A stretch of 16,220 nt of DNA from contig CAKQFW010000021.1 in the NCBI GenBank assembly GCA_934230965.1, positions 1 to 16,220 of the forward strand, in the 5' to 3' direction. This document shows positions 1-7,627 of the stretch, piece after piece. The DNA comes from an uncultured Prevotella sp. Its GTDB lineage: Bacteria; Bacteroidota; Bacteroidia; Bacteroidales; Bacteroidaceae. The translations under genes and the position numbers were made by a program. The first letter of the stretch is position 1. The number at the start of each line of letters is the position of its first letter. The notes below the pieces were generated by a model. The model did not search any database and was not told the DNA's origin. It saw only the letters and a list, made by a program, of their open reading frames with translations.

Positions 1-722
1 ATGTGGATGAGTCCGTCAACACCGCCGAGGTCAACGAATACACCGTAAGAAGTGATGTTCTTAACAGTACCTTCGAGGATCTGACCTTTCTCGAGCTTGC
101 TGATAATTTCTTTCTTCTGTGCCTCCAACTCAGCCTCGATGAGGGCCTTGTGAGAAACAACAACGTTGCGGAACTCCTGGTTGATCTTAACAACCTTGAA
201 CTCCATGGTCTTGCCTACGAATACATCGTAGTCGCGTATAGGATGAACGTCAATCTGGCTGCCGGGCAAGAAGGCCTCGATGCCGAATACGTCAACAATC
301 ATGCCACCCTTAGTGCGGCACTTGATATAGCCCTGGATAACCTCTTCGTTTTCGAGAGCAGCATTAACGCGCTCCCAGCTCTTGCTCAGACGAGCCTTGC
401 GGTGTGAAAGTACCAGCTGGCCTTTCTTGTCTTCCTGGTTTTCAACGTATACCTCTACGGTATCGCCAATCTTCAGGTCGGGGTTGTAACGGAACTCAGA
501 AGCGGGGATGATACCGTCGCTCTTGTAACCGATGTTTACAATCACCTCTTTCTTGTCGATAGAGATTACAGTACCCTCTACTACCTGATGCTCAGATACT
601 TTGTTAAGGGTTTCGTCATAAGCTTTCTCAAGGTCCTGCTTGCTGACATTTGCATTACCACCATTTTCAAACTCGTCCCAGTTGAAGTCTGCCAACGGTT
701 GTACGTTCTTGAAATCTGCCAT
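1..722 (-). CDS. rpsA: 30S ribosomal protein S1, N-terminal part (runs off the left edge)
   Basis: Reading leftwards from an ATG at 722-720, the frame stays open to the window edge (about 240 codons) and begins MADFKNVQPLADFNWDEF. It contains two complete S1 (OB-fold) RNA-binding domains, roughly residues 47-112 and 128-195, and the start of a third from about residue 212 (ILEGTVKNITSYGVFVDLGG, the classic S1 motif). S1 binds mRNA on the 30S subunit and supports initiation on structured or leader-poor messages, which matters in Bacteroidetes where Shine-Dalgarno sites are rare. The C-terminal S1 domains lie outside the window. The leader is AT-rich and a Bacteroidetes-type -7 box lies 68 bp upstream. 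The plus-strand open frame over the same bases (3-407) is an antisense shadow. Confidence 0.95.
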   Translation of the reverse strand, partial: MADFKNVQPLADFNWDEFENGGNANVSKQDLEKAYDETLNKVSEHQVVEGTVISIDKKEVIVNIGYKSDGIIPASEFRYNPDLKIGDTVEVYVENQEDKKGQLVLSHRKARLSKSWERVNAALENEEVIQGYIKCRTKGGMIVDVFGIEAFLPGSQIDVHPIRDYDVFVGKTMEFKVVKINQEFRNVVVSHKALIEAELEAQKKEIISKLEKGQILEGTVKNITSYGVFVDLGGVDGLIH

Positions 723-789
723 AAATTATTAAATGTTAATTAAAAAATTAATAAAGTTAGACTTTATGTATATGTATAAATTCGAGGTG

Positions 790-797
790 CAAAGGTA
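790..797 (-). promoter_or_regulatory. Putative rpsA promoter -7 box
   Basis: On the minus strand this reads TACCTTTG, an exact match to the Bacteroidetes -7 consensus TAnnTTTG, 68 bp upstream of the rpsA start. No clear -33 TTTG lies at the ideal spacing; the upstream bases are T-rich. The leader between box and ATG is almost pure A/T, usual for strongly translated genes in this phylum. Confidence 0.65.
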
Positions 798-1136
798 CAT
801 ACATTTTTAGATATATGAAAAAGCAAGGGGCAGCTAATTTTATTTCAAGCCTCGAAATTATGAATAATTAACTAAATTAACATTATATATACCTCCTTTA
901 AAGGCAGATACCCTTGATGTGATGCGTAAACGTCGTTGCGCTTGATGTGTGCGAACGTAATATAAAAGGCCAACGGATATGTAAATTCGGTGTCTTCTTG
1001 CTTAGTTAAGCGGCCAACTTGAGCGTGACCACAGATATACACCTTATTATATTATATACACTTTTTGTTGTATTATATTTACCTTGAAAAGTGGTGCCGC
1101 AGGAAATGCATAAATATGCAAAACCGAAGTGCTTTG
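798..1136. other. Non-coding gap between rpsA and the amidase-like gene, weakly repetitive
   Basis: No convincing gene is present. Weak internal repeats are visible: CTTGATGTG at 913 and 941; GGCCAAC at 968 and 1012, 44 bp apart; and TATTATAT at 1050 and 1071, 21 bp apart. The last two spacings are one or two turns of the 22-bp period seen clearly at 1137-1246, so this may be a decayed part of the same kind of array. This is tentative. Confidence 0.35.
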
Positions 1137-1246
1137 TGAAAGGCATCATTTTACAGTCTGAAAGCCTTGGTTTCGCGTTGTAAAACCAAGGGTTTCACAG
1201 CCTAAAACCAAGGGTTTTACGACCTGAAACCCTTGGTTTCTCATCT
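1137..1246. repeat. 22-bp-period palindrome-core array A (five units)
   Basis: Five consecutive 22-bp units start at 1137, 1159, 1181, 1203 and 1225 with no insertion between them. The cores of the last four are AAAGCCTTGGTTT, AAACCAAGGGTTT, AAACCAAGGGTTT and AAACCCTTGGTTT. These are near-palindromes of the form AAACC-N3-GGTTT, each followed by a variable spacer of 7-9 bases. The first unit has lost the core but keeps length and ends (TGAAAGG...ACAGTC). The array lies downstream of the amidase-like gene's terminator and upstream of the rpsA promoter. A 102-codon minus-strand open frame crosses the repeats and the terminator; it has no family resemblance and I do not call it. Confidence 0.85.
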
Positions 1247-1336
1247 CAGAGGTATCAATAATGAAAACTGTAAGCAATCGGTTGAAAAATGCTTTCAATT
1301 TGAAATAAAATTCACAAATATTAAGTGAAATACTGT

Positions 1337-1387
1337 AAAACTGCTTTTGCATAAATATACAGCAATAGTGTATATTTATACAGTTTT
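1337..1387. repeat. AT-rich interrupted inverted repeat
   Basis: TGCATAAATATACA (1348-1361) and TGTATATTTATACA (1369-1382) pair at 12 of 14 positions around a 7-nt loop. Outside them, AAAACTG (1337-1343) pairs with CAGTTTT (1381-1387), with the 4-6 intervening left-arm bases bulged. It lies between array A and the terminator at 1422-1466. It could be an RNA hairpin in the 3' tail of the amidase transcript or a DNA-binding site; neither is demonstrated. Confidence 0.5.
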
Positions 1388-1410
1388 GGCTTTTCTGCAC
1401 TTTTTCTTTG

Positions 1411-1466
1411 AAAATAAAAAAAGAGAGACCGTATTGCGCAATAGCTTTTAGCAATACGGCCTCTCT
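1411..1466 (-). terminator. Rho-independent terminator of the amidase-like gene
   Basis: On the minus strand, AGAGAGGCCGTATTGC (1466-1451) pairs with GCAATACGGTCTCTCT (1437-1422): 16 bp with one G-U pair and a 13-nt loop. A T-rich run follows at 1421-1411. It begins 28 bp past the stop codon at 1494. Confidence 0.9.
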
Positions 1467-1493
1467 AAAAAGAGGTAAGTTTGAAGTGTGTTT

Positions 1494-4406
1494 TTATTTC
1501 AATATAAATCGTAGCATGCCGTTCATTACCTTTGCTTGCAGCCCTTTATCGGTGATACATTCAAGGGGGAAACCCGCAACGATGCACTTATAGTCGGTAC
1601 CATCATAGGCCACGGCTGCCGATGTGCCGTCGGCATACTGCATGGCGCAGTAGGCGGGCGATGTGGGAGCCAGCACGTTAGGACGCTGTGCGGCATAGTG
1701 TTTATCGTTGGGTGTGCGGTAGATGTCAAATTCCATGCCCAATCCGTTCAGCTTGCCTTGCTGTATGCTGTCGGTGGGTTCGTAGTGCACCTTCAGCAAG
1801 TCGGCCAGCCAAGCCTTGTCTTGTTCCTTCGTCATGTCTTCGCCTATGTAGGCACCGCTTGCCATTAGTCGGCCACCGTTGTGCAGATATTCAGTAAGTT
1901 TGCGTTGCAAGGTCGTAGGCAATGCGTTGTAAACGATAAGCGAGTGCCCATCATTTTTTTCCAGTCCGAGGATGAGGTCTACGGCATCGGCATCGTTCAG
2001 CTTTGCTTGTCCGTCGATAACCGCGTCGGCAGAACAACTCACAATATTGCAATTGCTGTTGCCCAAGGCTTCGGCATGCTCGGCAACAAAGTTGAAGGTG
2101 TTGCCCATGATGAATTTTCCAGCCCATTCGTCGCCTCCATAGCCCAGTCCGCCAGGCCCTTCTTTGCCCATGCGTTTTTTGTCAAAACAGGTTTGTACGC
2201 CGTTCCATCCCGCATAGATGTCGCGTTGCACGCCTATGTCAGCGTTCAGATCAAAACCTTCTTGGCCCGCCTCGTTCACAACAGTGGGTGCTGCCAAACG
2301 GTGAAAACCGTTTACGATGCGCAACGTTTTGGTGGCCGTGGGGTTGTAAAGGGCTGCCAATGTTTCAGTAGTGAAACTCTCGCCGCCACGGTTTACGGCT
2401 GCCACCTTGAAGCGATACGTAACGCCTGGTTCGGCTTTAAACGTATAGTGTGTGGTGTTTACCATTGTGCCATTATCAAAGCCTGCGCTGCCCGCTGCTG
2501 TGTATAGCTTATAGCTGGTGGGCATGGCGGTGGGTTCTTGGCGGTCGATGGTAGGTATCCACGACAGTGTTATGGTGCCTTGTTCGCGCATGCTGACGCT
2601 GAAATGTGTGGGCGGCAGTGGCTGTACGATGCACGGCTGACCGTGCTGTGTGTTTACAAAGCGCAAAATGGTTTTATAAATTGAGCGTGCCAAGGTGAAT
2701 TTGAAATTCGGGTCTTGGCCCATCTTCATGTCGTTAAAGTTCTGGTGCGACATCACTTCGAGGATGGCCGATGGCACCTCGGGGCATCGTGTCTCTGAGT
2801 AGTTGCGGTCCCACAGATAGCGTTTGGCCCAGCGACGATAGGTAAAGTTGATGTCGCGGTAGGTGTTGTTGAGTAGCGAGTCGGCAAAGTCGCGCGACAG
2901 CATGCGTGATACGCCACTGTTCAGCCTGCCATCGTTAAAGCGTGTGGTGCATACTGCCAGTGTGCCTGTGAGGGCATCGCCGCCAAACTCGTCGTAGCCC
3001 GCATCGCTGTGAACGGCAAGGTTTAGCTCGATGGGCACCCCCTTGCCTTCAAGGGCAGGCATATAAACCGATCCGCCGCCCAGCCAGTTGGCCATTAGCG
3101 AGCGCGAGTTGAGGTCGTCGGCATAGTCGTCGCCTCCCTCTCTGAGGTAATAAACCGATTTTGGTGCGCCCGCCCATTGTGCCCAGTAGCGTGCTCCTTC
3201 AAGGCATCGAGGCATGGTGCTGACGCTGTTTCCGCGCTGTATGTTGCCCATGCCGCCGCCAAATCGCACCGCATCGGTGGTAACGATGCCACGTTTGGCC
3301 GACTGGTTGCTCACCACCACCTTATTATATATATTGCTTCCGCGGTCGAAGTCGAAGGTGCCAAGATACACCCATGTCGACCCACCCATCTGCTGGTTTA
3401 CGCGAAACGTGGTGCTCTGGCCTTTGTGATATACCGTATATTCCGCATCGTCAACACTGCCTTCTACCGTTTGGTAGCTTACATACACGGCATAACGCCC
3501 CTCTTCAGGTATGTTAGGCTGGTAAGTGGCTGTAGCCGAACTGTTTTTTCGCTTGGTGGTGGCCGTCATGCGAGCGGTGCCAGCCGCAAAGGGGTTTTCG
3601 GCATCTCGATAGTGTCCGCCGTGCAGAGCAAAGCCACTGAGGGGGGCTCGGTGCCATTTGTGGCCCTCTTCGCTATAGCCTTTTCCTGTGGCCATATCGT
3701 TATCAACAATCACTTCGTGCGTCTGCCAGTCGCGCTCGCGTGGCGTAAATATCACGGCACCAGCGTTTTGCAGCATCGGCATCAGGTAGGGCACCACAAT
3801 GGTTTGTGTGAAGAGGTCTTCGGTGGTGCCGAAAAGGTTGGGGCGTTGCCAGCGCCAGCGTTGCTTCTTGGTATCGTAAAAAAAACCGTGGCTGGCCCAA
3901 AGCGAAAGGTGATGGTTATAAAGGCCGTGGGTGATGGCATTGGGTCGCGACACATTGTCAACCCAAGGCTTGCCAGTGTAGTTGATGCGCCCCCACTGGC
4001 CGGGCTTCATGCCCGCCATGTCGGGGTAGGGGGTAGAGAGGTGCTCGATGGGTAGGCTGCAGCACATTATCTTCACGCTATATTTGTTAAAGGGGCGCGG
4101 TAGGCTGCGTCTGAGCTTTTTACATACTTTTTTCACCATCGCGGGGGTGAAGGTTTGGTTGGCAAAGGTGGCGTCAACCTGTACGGTTACGCGGCGCAAT
4201 AGGTCGTCAATTTTATAGTTTACTACCTGAGGTGGGTTGGACCAATGTACGTCGTCGTCGGGATGGTAATGGGCGAAGTAATGGTTTATTTGTTCTTTCA
4301 GTCGTGCTTCGCTGTCGTCAGTCTGAGCAAATGCGCTTTGGGCGATGCCCGTGTAGAGTATCGCCCAAAGAATAAGAATGTAGGTTATGTATTTGTGCCG
4401 TGTCAT
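1494..4406 (-). CDS. Secreted golvesin/FnIII protein with a probable split amidase domain (often auto-named xanthan lyase)
   Basis: A 970-residue protein is called from ATG 4406, which puts a good signal peptide (about residues 1-28, ending SAFAQ) at the N-terminus. An ATG at 4448 and a TTG at 4466 would add a hydrophilic extension. Residues about 165-225 carry WASHGFFYD (H173), then E196 in TEDLFTQ and FTPRERD; about 460-555 carry NLAVHSDAGY (H466) and PSAILEVMSHQNFND (E550). This order, H-E-H plus a late E, matches the zinc ligands and catalytic Glu of Amidase_3 N-acetylmuramoyl-L-alanine amidases. A beta-rich golvesin/xanthan-lyase-like domain (about 292-385) sits inside that fold. A fibronectin type III domain follows (about 597-690), then a C-terminal region of about 270 residues resembling class I glutamine-amidotransferase-like folds. 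I infer an exported or surface wall-directed hydrolase. The 'xanthan lyase' name has no support here. The gene starts 46 bp after the acyltransferase stop, so the two probably share a transcript. Confidence 0.8.
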   Translation of the reverse strand: MTRHKYITYILILWAILYTGIAQSAFAQTDDSEARLKEQINHYFAHYHPDDDVHWSNPPQVVNYKIDDLLRRVTVQVDATFANQTFTPAMVKKVCKKLRRSLPRPFNKYSVKIMCCSLPIEHLSTPYPDMAGMKPGQWGRINYTGKPWVDNVSRPNAITHGLYNHHLSLWASHGFFYDTKKQRWRWQRPNLFGTTEDLFTQTIVVPYLMPMLQNAGAVIFTPRERDWQTHEVIVDNDMATGKGYSEEGHKWHRAPLSGFALHGGHYRDAENPFAAGTARMTATTKRKNSSATATYQPNIPEEGRYAVYVSYQTVEGSVDDAEYTVYHKGQSTTFRVNQQMGGSTWVYLGTFDFDRGSNIYNKVVVSNQSAKRGIVTTDAVRFGGGMGNIQRGNSVSTMPRCLEGARYWAQWAGAPKSVYYLREGGDDYADDLNSRSLMANWLGGGSVYMPALEGKGVPIELNLAVHSDAGYDEFGGDALTGTLAVCTTRFNDGRLNSGVSRMLSRDFADSLLNNTYRDINFTYRRWAKRYLWDRNYSETRCPEVPSAILEVMSHQNFNDMKMGQDPNFKFTLARSIYKTILRFVNTQHGQPCIVQPLPPTHFSVSMREQGTITLSWIPTIDRQEPTAMPTSYKLYTAAGSAGFDNGTMVNTTHYTFKAEPGVTYRFKVAAVNRGGESFTTETLAALYNPTATKTLRIVNGFHRLAAPTVVNEAGQEGFDLNADIGVQRDIYAGWNGVQTCFDKKRMGKEGPGGLGYGGDEWAGKFIMGNTFNFVAEHAEALGNSNCNIVSCSADAVIDGQAKLNDADAVDLILGLEKNDGHSLIVYNALPTTLQRKLTEYLHNGGRLMASGAYIGEDMTKEQDKAWLADLLKVHYEPTDSIQQGKLNGLGMEFDIYRTPNDKHYAAQRPNVLAPTSPAYCAMQYADGTSAAVAYDGTDYKCIVAGFPLECITDKGLQAKVMNGMLRFILK

Positions 4407-4452
4407 TGTTTTTGTTTTCGTTGTTGATGGGGCGTTGAGGTGCCCCATTCTG

Positions 4453-5007
4453 TTATAACTCGCCAATGGTGAAGAGCTCGGGATTTTTACCTCTGAAATC
4501 TTTGAAATAAAGTTTTATATCGCGCATATCTTCATCAATATTGCCCGAGGGGATGACGGTTTTCTTGCACACGATGCGCTTATCAGGAAAGTCGACACCA
4601 TAAAGCAGCACGGGTATGCCCGCTTTTAGTGCGATATAATAAAAGCCTTTCTTCCATTCAGGGTTCAGCGAACGGGTGCCTTCGGGCGTGATACAGAGCT
4701 TGAACGACGATAGACGCTTGGCAGTTTCGGCCAGGTTGTCGGTCATGCTGGTATGGCGGTCGCGAAAAACAGCAATGCCACCCATCTTGCGAAAGATAGG
4801 GCCTAAGGGCCAAAAGAACCACTCTTTCTTCATCAGAAAGTTTATTTTCATGCCTTCGGCTCCAGCATATAGTTGGCCAATAAGAAAGTCCCAGTTGCTG
4901 GTGTGGGGCGCTAAACAGATGATATACTTGTCGGGGTGTGGCTGGTTAATGTCTTTGGTCCAGCCCATACGCTTGTATAACATCCAAGCGCAAAATTTCT
5001 GCCACAT
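4453..5007 (-). CDS. PlsC-like acyltransferase, short form
   Basis: A 184-residue protein of the 1-acyl-glycerol-3-phosphate acyltransferase (LPLAT/AGPAT) superfamily. Motif I is APHTSNWD with H35 and D40 in the HX4D pattern; motif II is GGIAVFRD (76-83, R82); motif III is ITPEGTRS (106-113); a hydrophobic GIPVLLYGVDF stretch follows as motif IV. These enzymes move an acyl group from acyl-ACP or acyl-CoA onto a lipid or other acceptor at the inner membrane face. The length is shorter than typical PlsC (about 240) and the N-terminal membrane anchor is reduced. Short forms like this are common in Bacteroidetes, where the acceptor is often unknown, so I give no symbol. ATG at 5007 is the only good start. 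It lies 46 bp upstream of the amidase-like gene. Confidence 0.88.
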   Translation of the reverse strand: MWQKFCAWMLYKRMGWTKDINQPHPDKYIICLAPHTSNWDFLIGQLYAGAEGMKINFLMKKEWFFWPLGPIFRKMGGIAVFRDRHTSMTDNLAETAKRLSSFKLCITPEGTRSLNPEWKKGFYYIALKAGIPVLLYGVDFPDKRIVCKKTVIPSGNIDEDMRDIKLYFKDFRGKNPELFTIGEL

Positions 5008-5045
5008 ATTATATATAGTTTATTCTGATTTTAAATAATAAAGAA

Positions 5046-5095
5046 GGCCATCGTTGCGTTACATCGTGTTGAGGCAATGGCGCACAATGATGGCC
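5046..5095 (-). terminator. Probable terminator of the 90-residue gene
   Basis: On the minus strand GGCCATCATTGTGCG (5095-5081) pairs with CGCAACGATGGCC (5058-5046), with a small bulge and a 22-nt loop, followed by TTCTTTATTATTT. It lies between the 90-residue gene (ends 5147) and the acyltransferase start (5007), so it likely separates the two transcripts. No clear TAnnTTTG box is seen between it and the acyltransferase start, so partial read-through is possible. Confidence 0.65.
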
Positions 5096-5146
5096 CTCTC
5101 TTTTGCTTGGGGAGATGAGGTATGCCAGCTAATGGCTGGCGAGGTA

Positions 5147-5419
5147 TTAACCTAAATTGGTAATTTGGTCGGCTACCTCTGCTATCTGCTTGTTGAAGTC
5201 GGCCACAATGGCCTTATAATACGCCTTGGCTTTCATGCCAGGTTCGGGATGTGATACACGGCGCGTAAAATCGTTGTGTATCACTAAGATAGACGTCAAA
5301 AGAGCATGCACATCGTCTTGTTCGGGCTTGCCGCTATACAATGATGTTGCTACACATTCGGCGAACAACTCGCCGCACACTGAATTGATTGCTTTCTTAA
5401 GTTTACGTTTGTTAGCCAT
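5147..5419 (-). CDS. Conserved small hypothetical protein (90 aa)
   Basis: A 90-residue protein, [18 protein letters not shown]..., with a basic N-terminus and then apparently all-helical, amphipathic sequence; two cysteines (C15, C22), no signal peptide and no membrane segment. I recognise the general look of a small cytosolic protein recurring in Bacteroidales genomes but know of no assigned function. Support for it being real: ATG start, its own promoter-like box at the expected distance, a terminator downstream, normal amino-acid composition, and position divergent from pfp with a shared 198-bp intergenic region. Confidence 0.8.
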   Translation of the reverse strand: MANKRKLKKAINSVCGELFAECVATSLYSGKPEQDDVHALLTSILVIHNDFTRRVSHPEPGMKAKAYYKAIVADFNKQIAEVADQITNLG

Positions 5420-5444
5420 ATTCCTTTTGTTAGTATTTCCACGC

Positions 5445-5475
5445 CAAAGATAGAGAAAAAAATAATAAATACAAA
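5445..5475 (-). promoter_or_regulatory. Promoter of the 90-residue gene
   Basis: On the minus strand a -7 box TATCTTTG (5452-5445) is preceded by TTTG (5475-5472) at 19-bp spacing. This is a full match to the Bacteroidetes two-part consensus, 26 bp upstream of the ATG at 5419. Confidence 0.75.
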
Positions 5476-5546
5476 AGAAAGATTAAAAAAATATGATAAA
5501 AACAGGTTTTCTTTTTTATTTGTTTTAATATATCATAGAAAAAGCG

Positions 5547-5554
5547 TACTTTTG
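5547..5554 (+). promoter_or_regulatory. pfp promoter -7 box
   Basis: TACTTTTG matches TAnnTTTG, 63 bp upstream of the pfp ATG. A TTTG at 5519-5522 is 24 bp upstream, longer than the usual 19-20. It predicts transcription starting near 5560 and an AT-rich leader of about 57 nt. The region is shared with the divergent promoter at 5445-5475. Confidence 0.65.
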
Positions 5555-5617
5555 CACCGAATTAGGAAAAACGGAACACATTATATTAATATAATTTTTT
5601 TAACAGAACATTCATTT

Positions 5618-7261
5618 ATGGAAAAAAGTGCATTGCAGAAAGCAAGAGCTGCCTATCAGCCCAAGCTGCCGAAAGCTCTTCAAGGTGCAGTAAAAGTAAT
5701 GGAAGGTGCTCCTACTCAGAGCGTTGACAATCAGGAAGAAATCAAACAGCTCTTCCCTAATACCTACGGTATGCCGTTGGTAGAGTTTGTTCCCGCTGAG
5801 AGCGAGACCACCAAGGCTATGAACGTTGGTGTAATCCTCAGTGGAGGTCAGGCTCCTGGTGGCCACAACGTTATTTCCGGTCTGTTCGACGAGGTTAAGA
5901 AGCTGAACCCCGAAAACCGTCTGTATGGCTTCTTGATGGGCCCCGGCGGTCTTGTAGATCACAAGTATATTGAGATTACCGAAGAACTGATTGCCGACTA
6001 TCGCAACACTGGTGGTTTCGACCTTATCGGTTCTGGCCGTACCAAACTTGAGGAGGTTTCTCAGTTTGAGAAGGGTATCGAGATTTTGCGTCAGCTCGAC
6101 ATCAAGGCGCTTGTTATCATTGGTGGTGACGACTCTAATACCAACGCTTGTGTATTGGCCGAATATTATGCTGCTAAGAACTATGGCGTACAGGTTATCG
6201 GCTGCCCCAAGACCATCGATGGCGACTTGAAAAACGACCAGATTGAGACCTCTTTCGGTTTCGATACTGCTTGCAAGACCTACGCTGAGGTTATCGGTAA
6301 CATTGAGCGCGACTGCAACTCTGCACGCAAATACTGGCACTTCATCAAGCTGATGGGCCGTTCGGCTTCTCACATCGCTCTTGAGTGCGCTCTGCAGACT
6401 CAGCCCAACATCTGCCTCATCTCTGAGGAGATTGAGCAGAAAGACCTCACCCTGAACCAGGTGGTAGAGCAGATTGCTGAGACCGTAGCTTATCGTGCAA
6501 GCCAGGGCAACAACTTTGGTGTTGTGCTCATCCCCGAGGGCCTTATCGAGTTTATCCCCGCTATCGGCCGCCTCATCCAGGAGCTGAACGACCTGCTCGC
6601 TGCTCACGGTGCCGATTACAAGGATCTTGACAAAGATGCTCAGCGCGAATACATCCTCTCTCACCTCAGCGAGGCTAACAAGGCTACTTTCGAGACTCTG
6701 CCCGAAGGCGTTGCTCGTCAGCTCTCACTCGACCGCGACCCCCACGGAAACGTACAGGTATCGCTCATCGAGACCGAGAAACTGCTGTCAGAAATGGTAG
6801 GCGCCAAGCTCGCACAGTGGAAGAAGGAAGGCAAGTACGAAGGCACTTTCGCCGCTATCCACCACTTCTTCGGCTACGAAGGACGCTGCGCCGCTCCTTC
6901 CAACTTCGATGCCGACTACTGCTACGCTCTCGGTACCAGCGCTGCTCAGCTCATTGCCAACGGCAAGACTGGCTACATGGCTATCGTGAAGAATACTACT
7001 GCTGGCACTGACCAGTGGAAGGCTGGCGGTGTGCCTATCACCATGATGATGAACATGGAGCGTCGTAACGGCGTGATGAAGCCCGTTATCCGCAAGGCTC
7101 TCGTTGAGCTTGATGGCAAACCCTTCAAGACCTTCGCTGCTCATCGCGACGAGTGGGCTAAGAACACTTGCTACGTCTATCCTGGTCCTATCCAGTACTG
7201 GGGTCCGAGCGAGGTTTGCGATCAGACCACACGCACTCTGGCTCTCGAGCAGGAGAAGTAA
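5618..7261 (+). CDS. pfp: Pyrophosphate-dependent phosphofructokinase, long form (EC 2.7.1.90)
   Basis: A 547-residue protein catalysing reversible phosphorylation of fructose-6-phosphate by pyrophosphate in cytosolic glycolysis/gluconeogenesis. Visible motifs: GGQAPGGHN (76-84) for phosphate binding; GGDDSNTNA from G169; [10 protein letters not shown] from P197 with the active-site Asp201; and [14 protein letters not shown] for fructose-6-phosphate binding. The Asp172 and Lys198 pair is diagnostic. ATP-dependent enzymes have glycines there (E. coli Gly104 and Gly124), while PPi enzymes carry Asp and Lys. Length fits the long plant-beta/Bacteroidetes clade, not the 320-residue ATP type. The start is ATG 5618 ([13 protein letters not shown]); the frame extends upstream only through a TTG inside the promoter box. 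Codon use is strongly biased to C-ending codons compared with neighbours, suggesting high expression. That bias also creates the long antisense frame at 5612-6664. Confidence 0.97.
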   Translation: MEKSALQKARAAYQPKLPKALQGAVKVMEGAPTQSVDNQEEIKQLFPNTYGMPLVEFVPAESETTKAMNVGVILSGGQAPGGHNVISGLFDEVKKLNPENRLYGFLMGPGGLVDHKYIEITEELIADYRNTGGFDLIGSGRTKLEEVSQFEKGIEILRQLDIKALVIIGGDDSNTNACVLAEYYAAKNYGVQVIGCPKTIDGDLKNDQIETSFGFDTACKTYAEVIGNIERDCNSARKYWHFIKLMGRSASHIALECALQTQPNICLISEEIEQKDLTLNQVVEQIAETVAYRASQGNNFGVVLIPEGLIEFIPAIGRLIQELNDLLAAHGADYKDLDKDAQREYILSHLSEANKATFETLPEGVARQLSLDRDPHGNVQVSLIETEKLLSEMVGAKLAQWKKEGKYEGTFAAIHHFFGYEGRCAAPSNFDADYCYALGTSAAQLIANGKTGYMAIVKNTTAGTDQWKAGGVPITMMMNMERRNGVMKPVIRKALVELDGKPFKTFAAHRDEWAKNTCYVYPGPIQYWGPSEVCDQTTRTLALEQEK

Positions 7262-7317
7262 TAAACGCATGCTTTGTTCCTTGACTGTAGCCTCGGCTTA
7301 ATGCAGTGCTGATGTTT

Positions 7318-7383
7318 GGCAATAGCTTTCCTCTGTGATGGCAATAGCCTTTCTTTGCGCTGGCGAAAGCATTGTGGCTGACA
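7318..7383. repeat. 22-bp-period palindrome-core array B (three units)
   Basis: Three 22-bp units start at 7318, 7340 and 7362, with starts GGCAATAGCT, GGCAATAGCC and GGCGAAAGCA. The middle core GGC-AATA-GCC is a perfect interrupted palindrome; the others keep GC-N4-GC. Spacers of about 12 bases vary. A further degenerate unit may precede at 7295 (GGCTTAATGC, 23 bp before the first). The array begins 57 bp after the pfp stop, so it may be in the pfp 3' untranslated region. Confidence 0.75.
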
Positions 7384-7406
7384 AGGAATAATATGAATAT
7401 AATTAG

Positions 7407-7481
7407 GTTGACGAGTCGGTAATAGATACGTTTTGCCCTGTTCTTAGGGTGTGTGTCATGCTTACCAACTCGTCAACTTTT
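7407..7481 (+). terminator. 16-bp inverted repeat, possible pfp terminator or structured leader
   Basis: GTTGACGAGTCGGTAA (7407-7422) pairs with TTACCAACTCGTCAAC (7462-7477) with one mismatch across a 39-nt loop. The loop holds its own small hairpin CCCT-gttctt-AGGG (7436-7449). TTTTAT follows the right arm. It can be read as the terminator of pfp; the large loop and short T-run make that uncertain, and it could instead be part of the GH25 leader. Confidence 0.55.
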
Positions 7482-7495
7482 ATAAATACTACGCT

Positions 7496-7605
7496 CTGTT
7501 TCAGCTGTTTTGTTTCTCTGTTTCAGCTATCGTTTAGCGCTGTTATCAGTTGCTTGCATCGCTGTTTTCACTTGCTAGCATCGCTGTTATTCAGTGTTTT
7601 AATCT
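7496..7605. repeat. 22-bp-period palindrome-core array C (five units)
   Basis: Five units start exactly every 22 bp (7496, 7518, 7540, 7562, 7584). Each begins CTGTT: CTGTTTCAGC, CTGTTTCAGC, CTGTTATCAG, CTGTTTTCAC, CTGTTATTCAG. The cores are short interrupted palindromes CTG-N3..5-CAG. The spacer changes along the array (GTTTTG; ATCGTTTAGCG; TTGCTTGCATCG; TTGCTAGCATCG), with neighbours most alike. It ends 22 bp before the GH25 start codon, so it lies in the promoter or 5' leader of that gene. Confidence 0.85.
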
Positions 7606-7627
7606 CTTATTATAAGTTATCACTCGT

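Larger units (their letters stand above)
7262..7627. other. pfp-GH25 intergenic region holding two different 22-bp arrays around an inverted repeat
   Basis: This 366-bp gap has no gene. In order it contains array B (7318-7383), a 16-bp-arm inverted repeat (7407-7477), array C (7496-7605) and a 22-nt AT-rich leader before the GH25 ATG. No exact TAnnTTTG box is visible. The nearest is TACGTTTTG at 7427-7435 (one base too long), inside the inverted-repeat loop. Confidence 0.6.

Noticed and set aside
3..407. Plus-strand open frame across rpsA
   Set aside because: Antisense shadow of the conserved S1 coding frame.
1146..1454. A 102-codon minus-strand open frame between rpsA and the amidase-like gene
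   Set aside because: It runs through the terminator, an inverted repeat and array A, has an unusual Phe/Ile/Cys-rich composition and no family resemblance.
3177..4055. Long plus-strand open frame (292 codons) antisense to the amidase-like gene
   Set aside because: No signal, domain or promoter; explained by codon bias of the real gene on the other strand, which has clear domains.
5612..6664. Long minus-strand open frame (350 codons) antisense to pfp
   Set aside because: Shadow caused by the strong codon bias of pfp; no recognisable domain.
7262..7627. attC/integron-like or phage attachment sites, because of the palindromic repeats
   Set aside because: No integrase or cassette genes, and the 22-bp units lack the long paired simple sites of attC elements.
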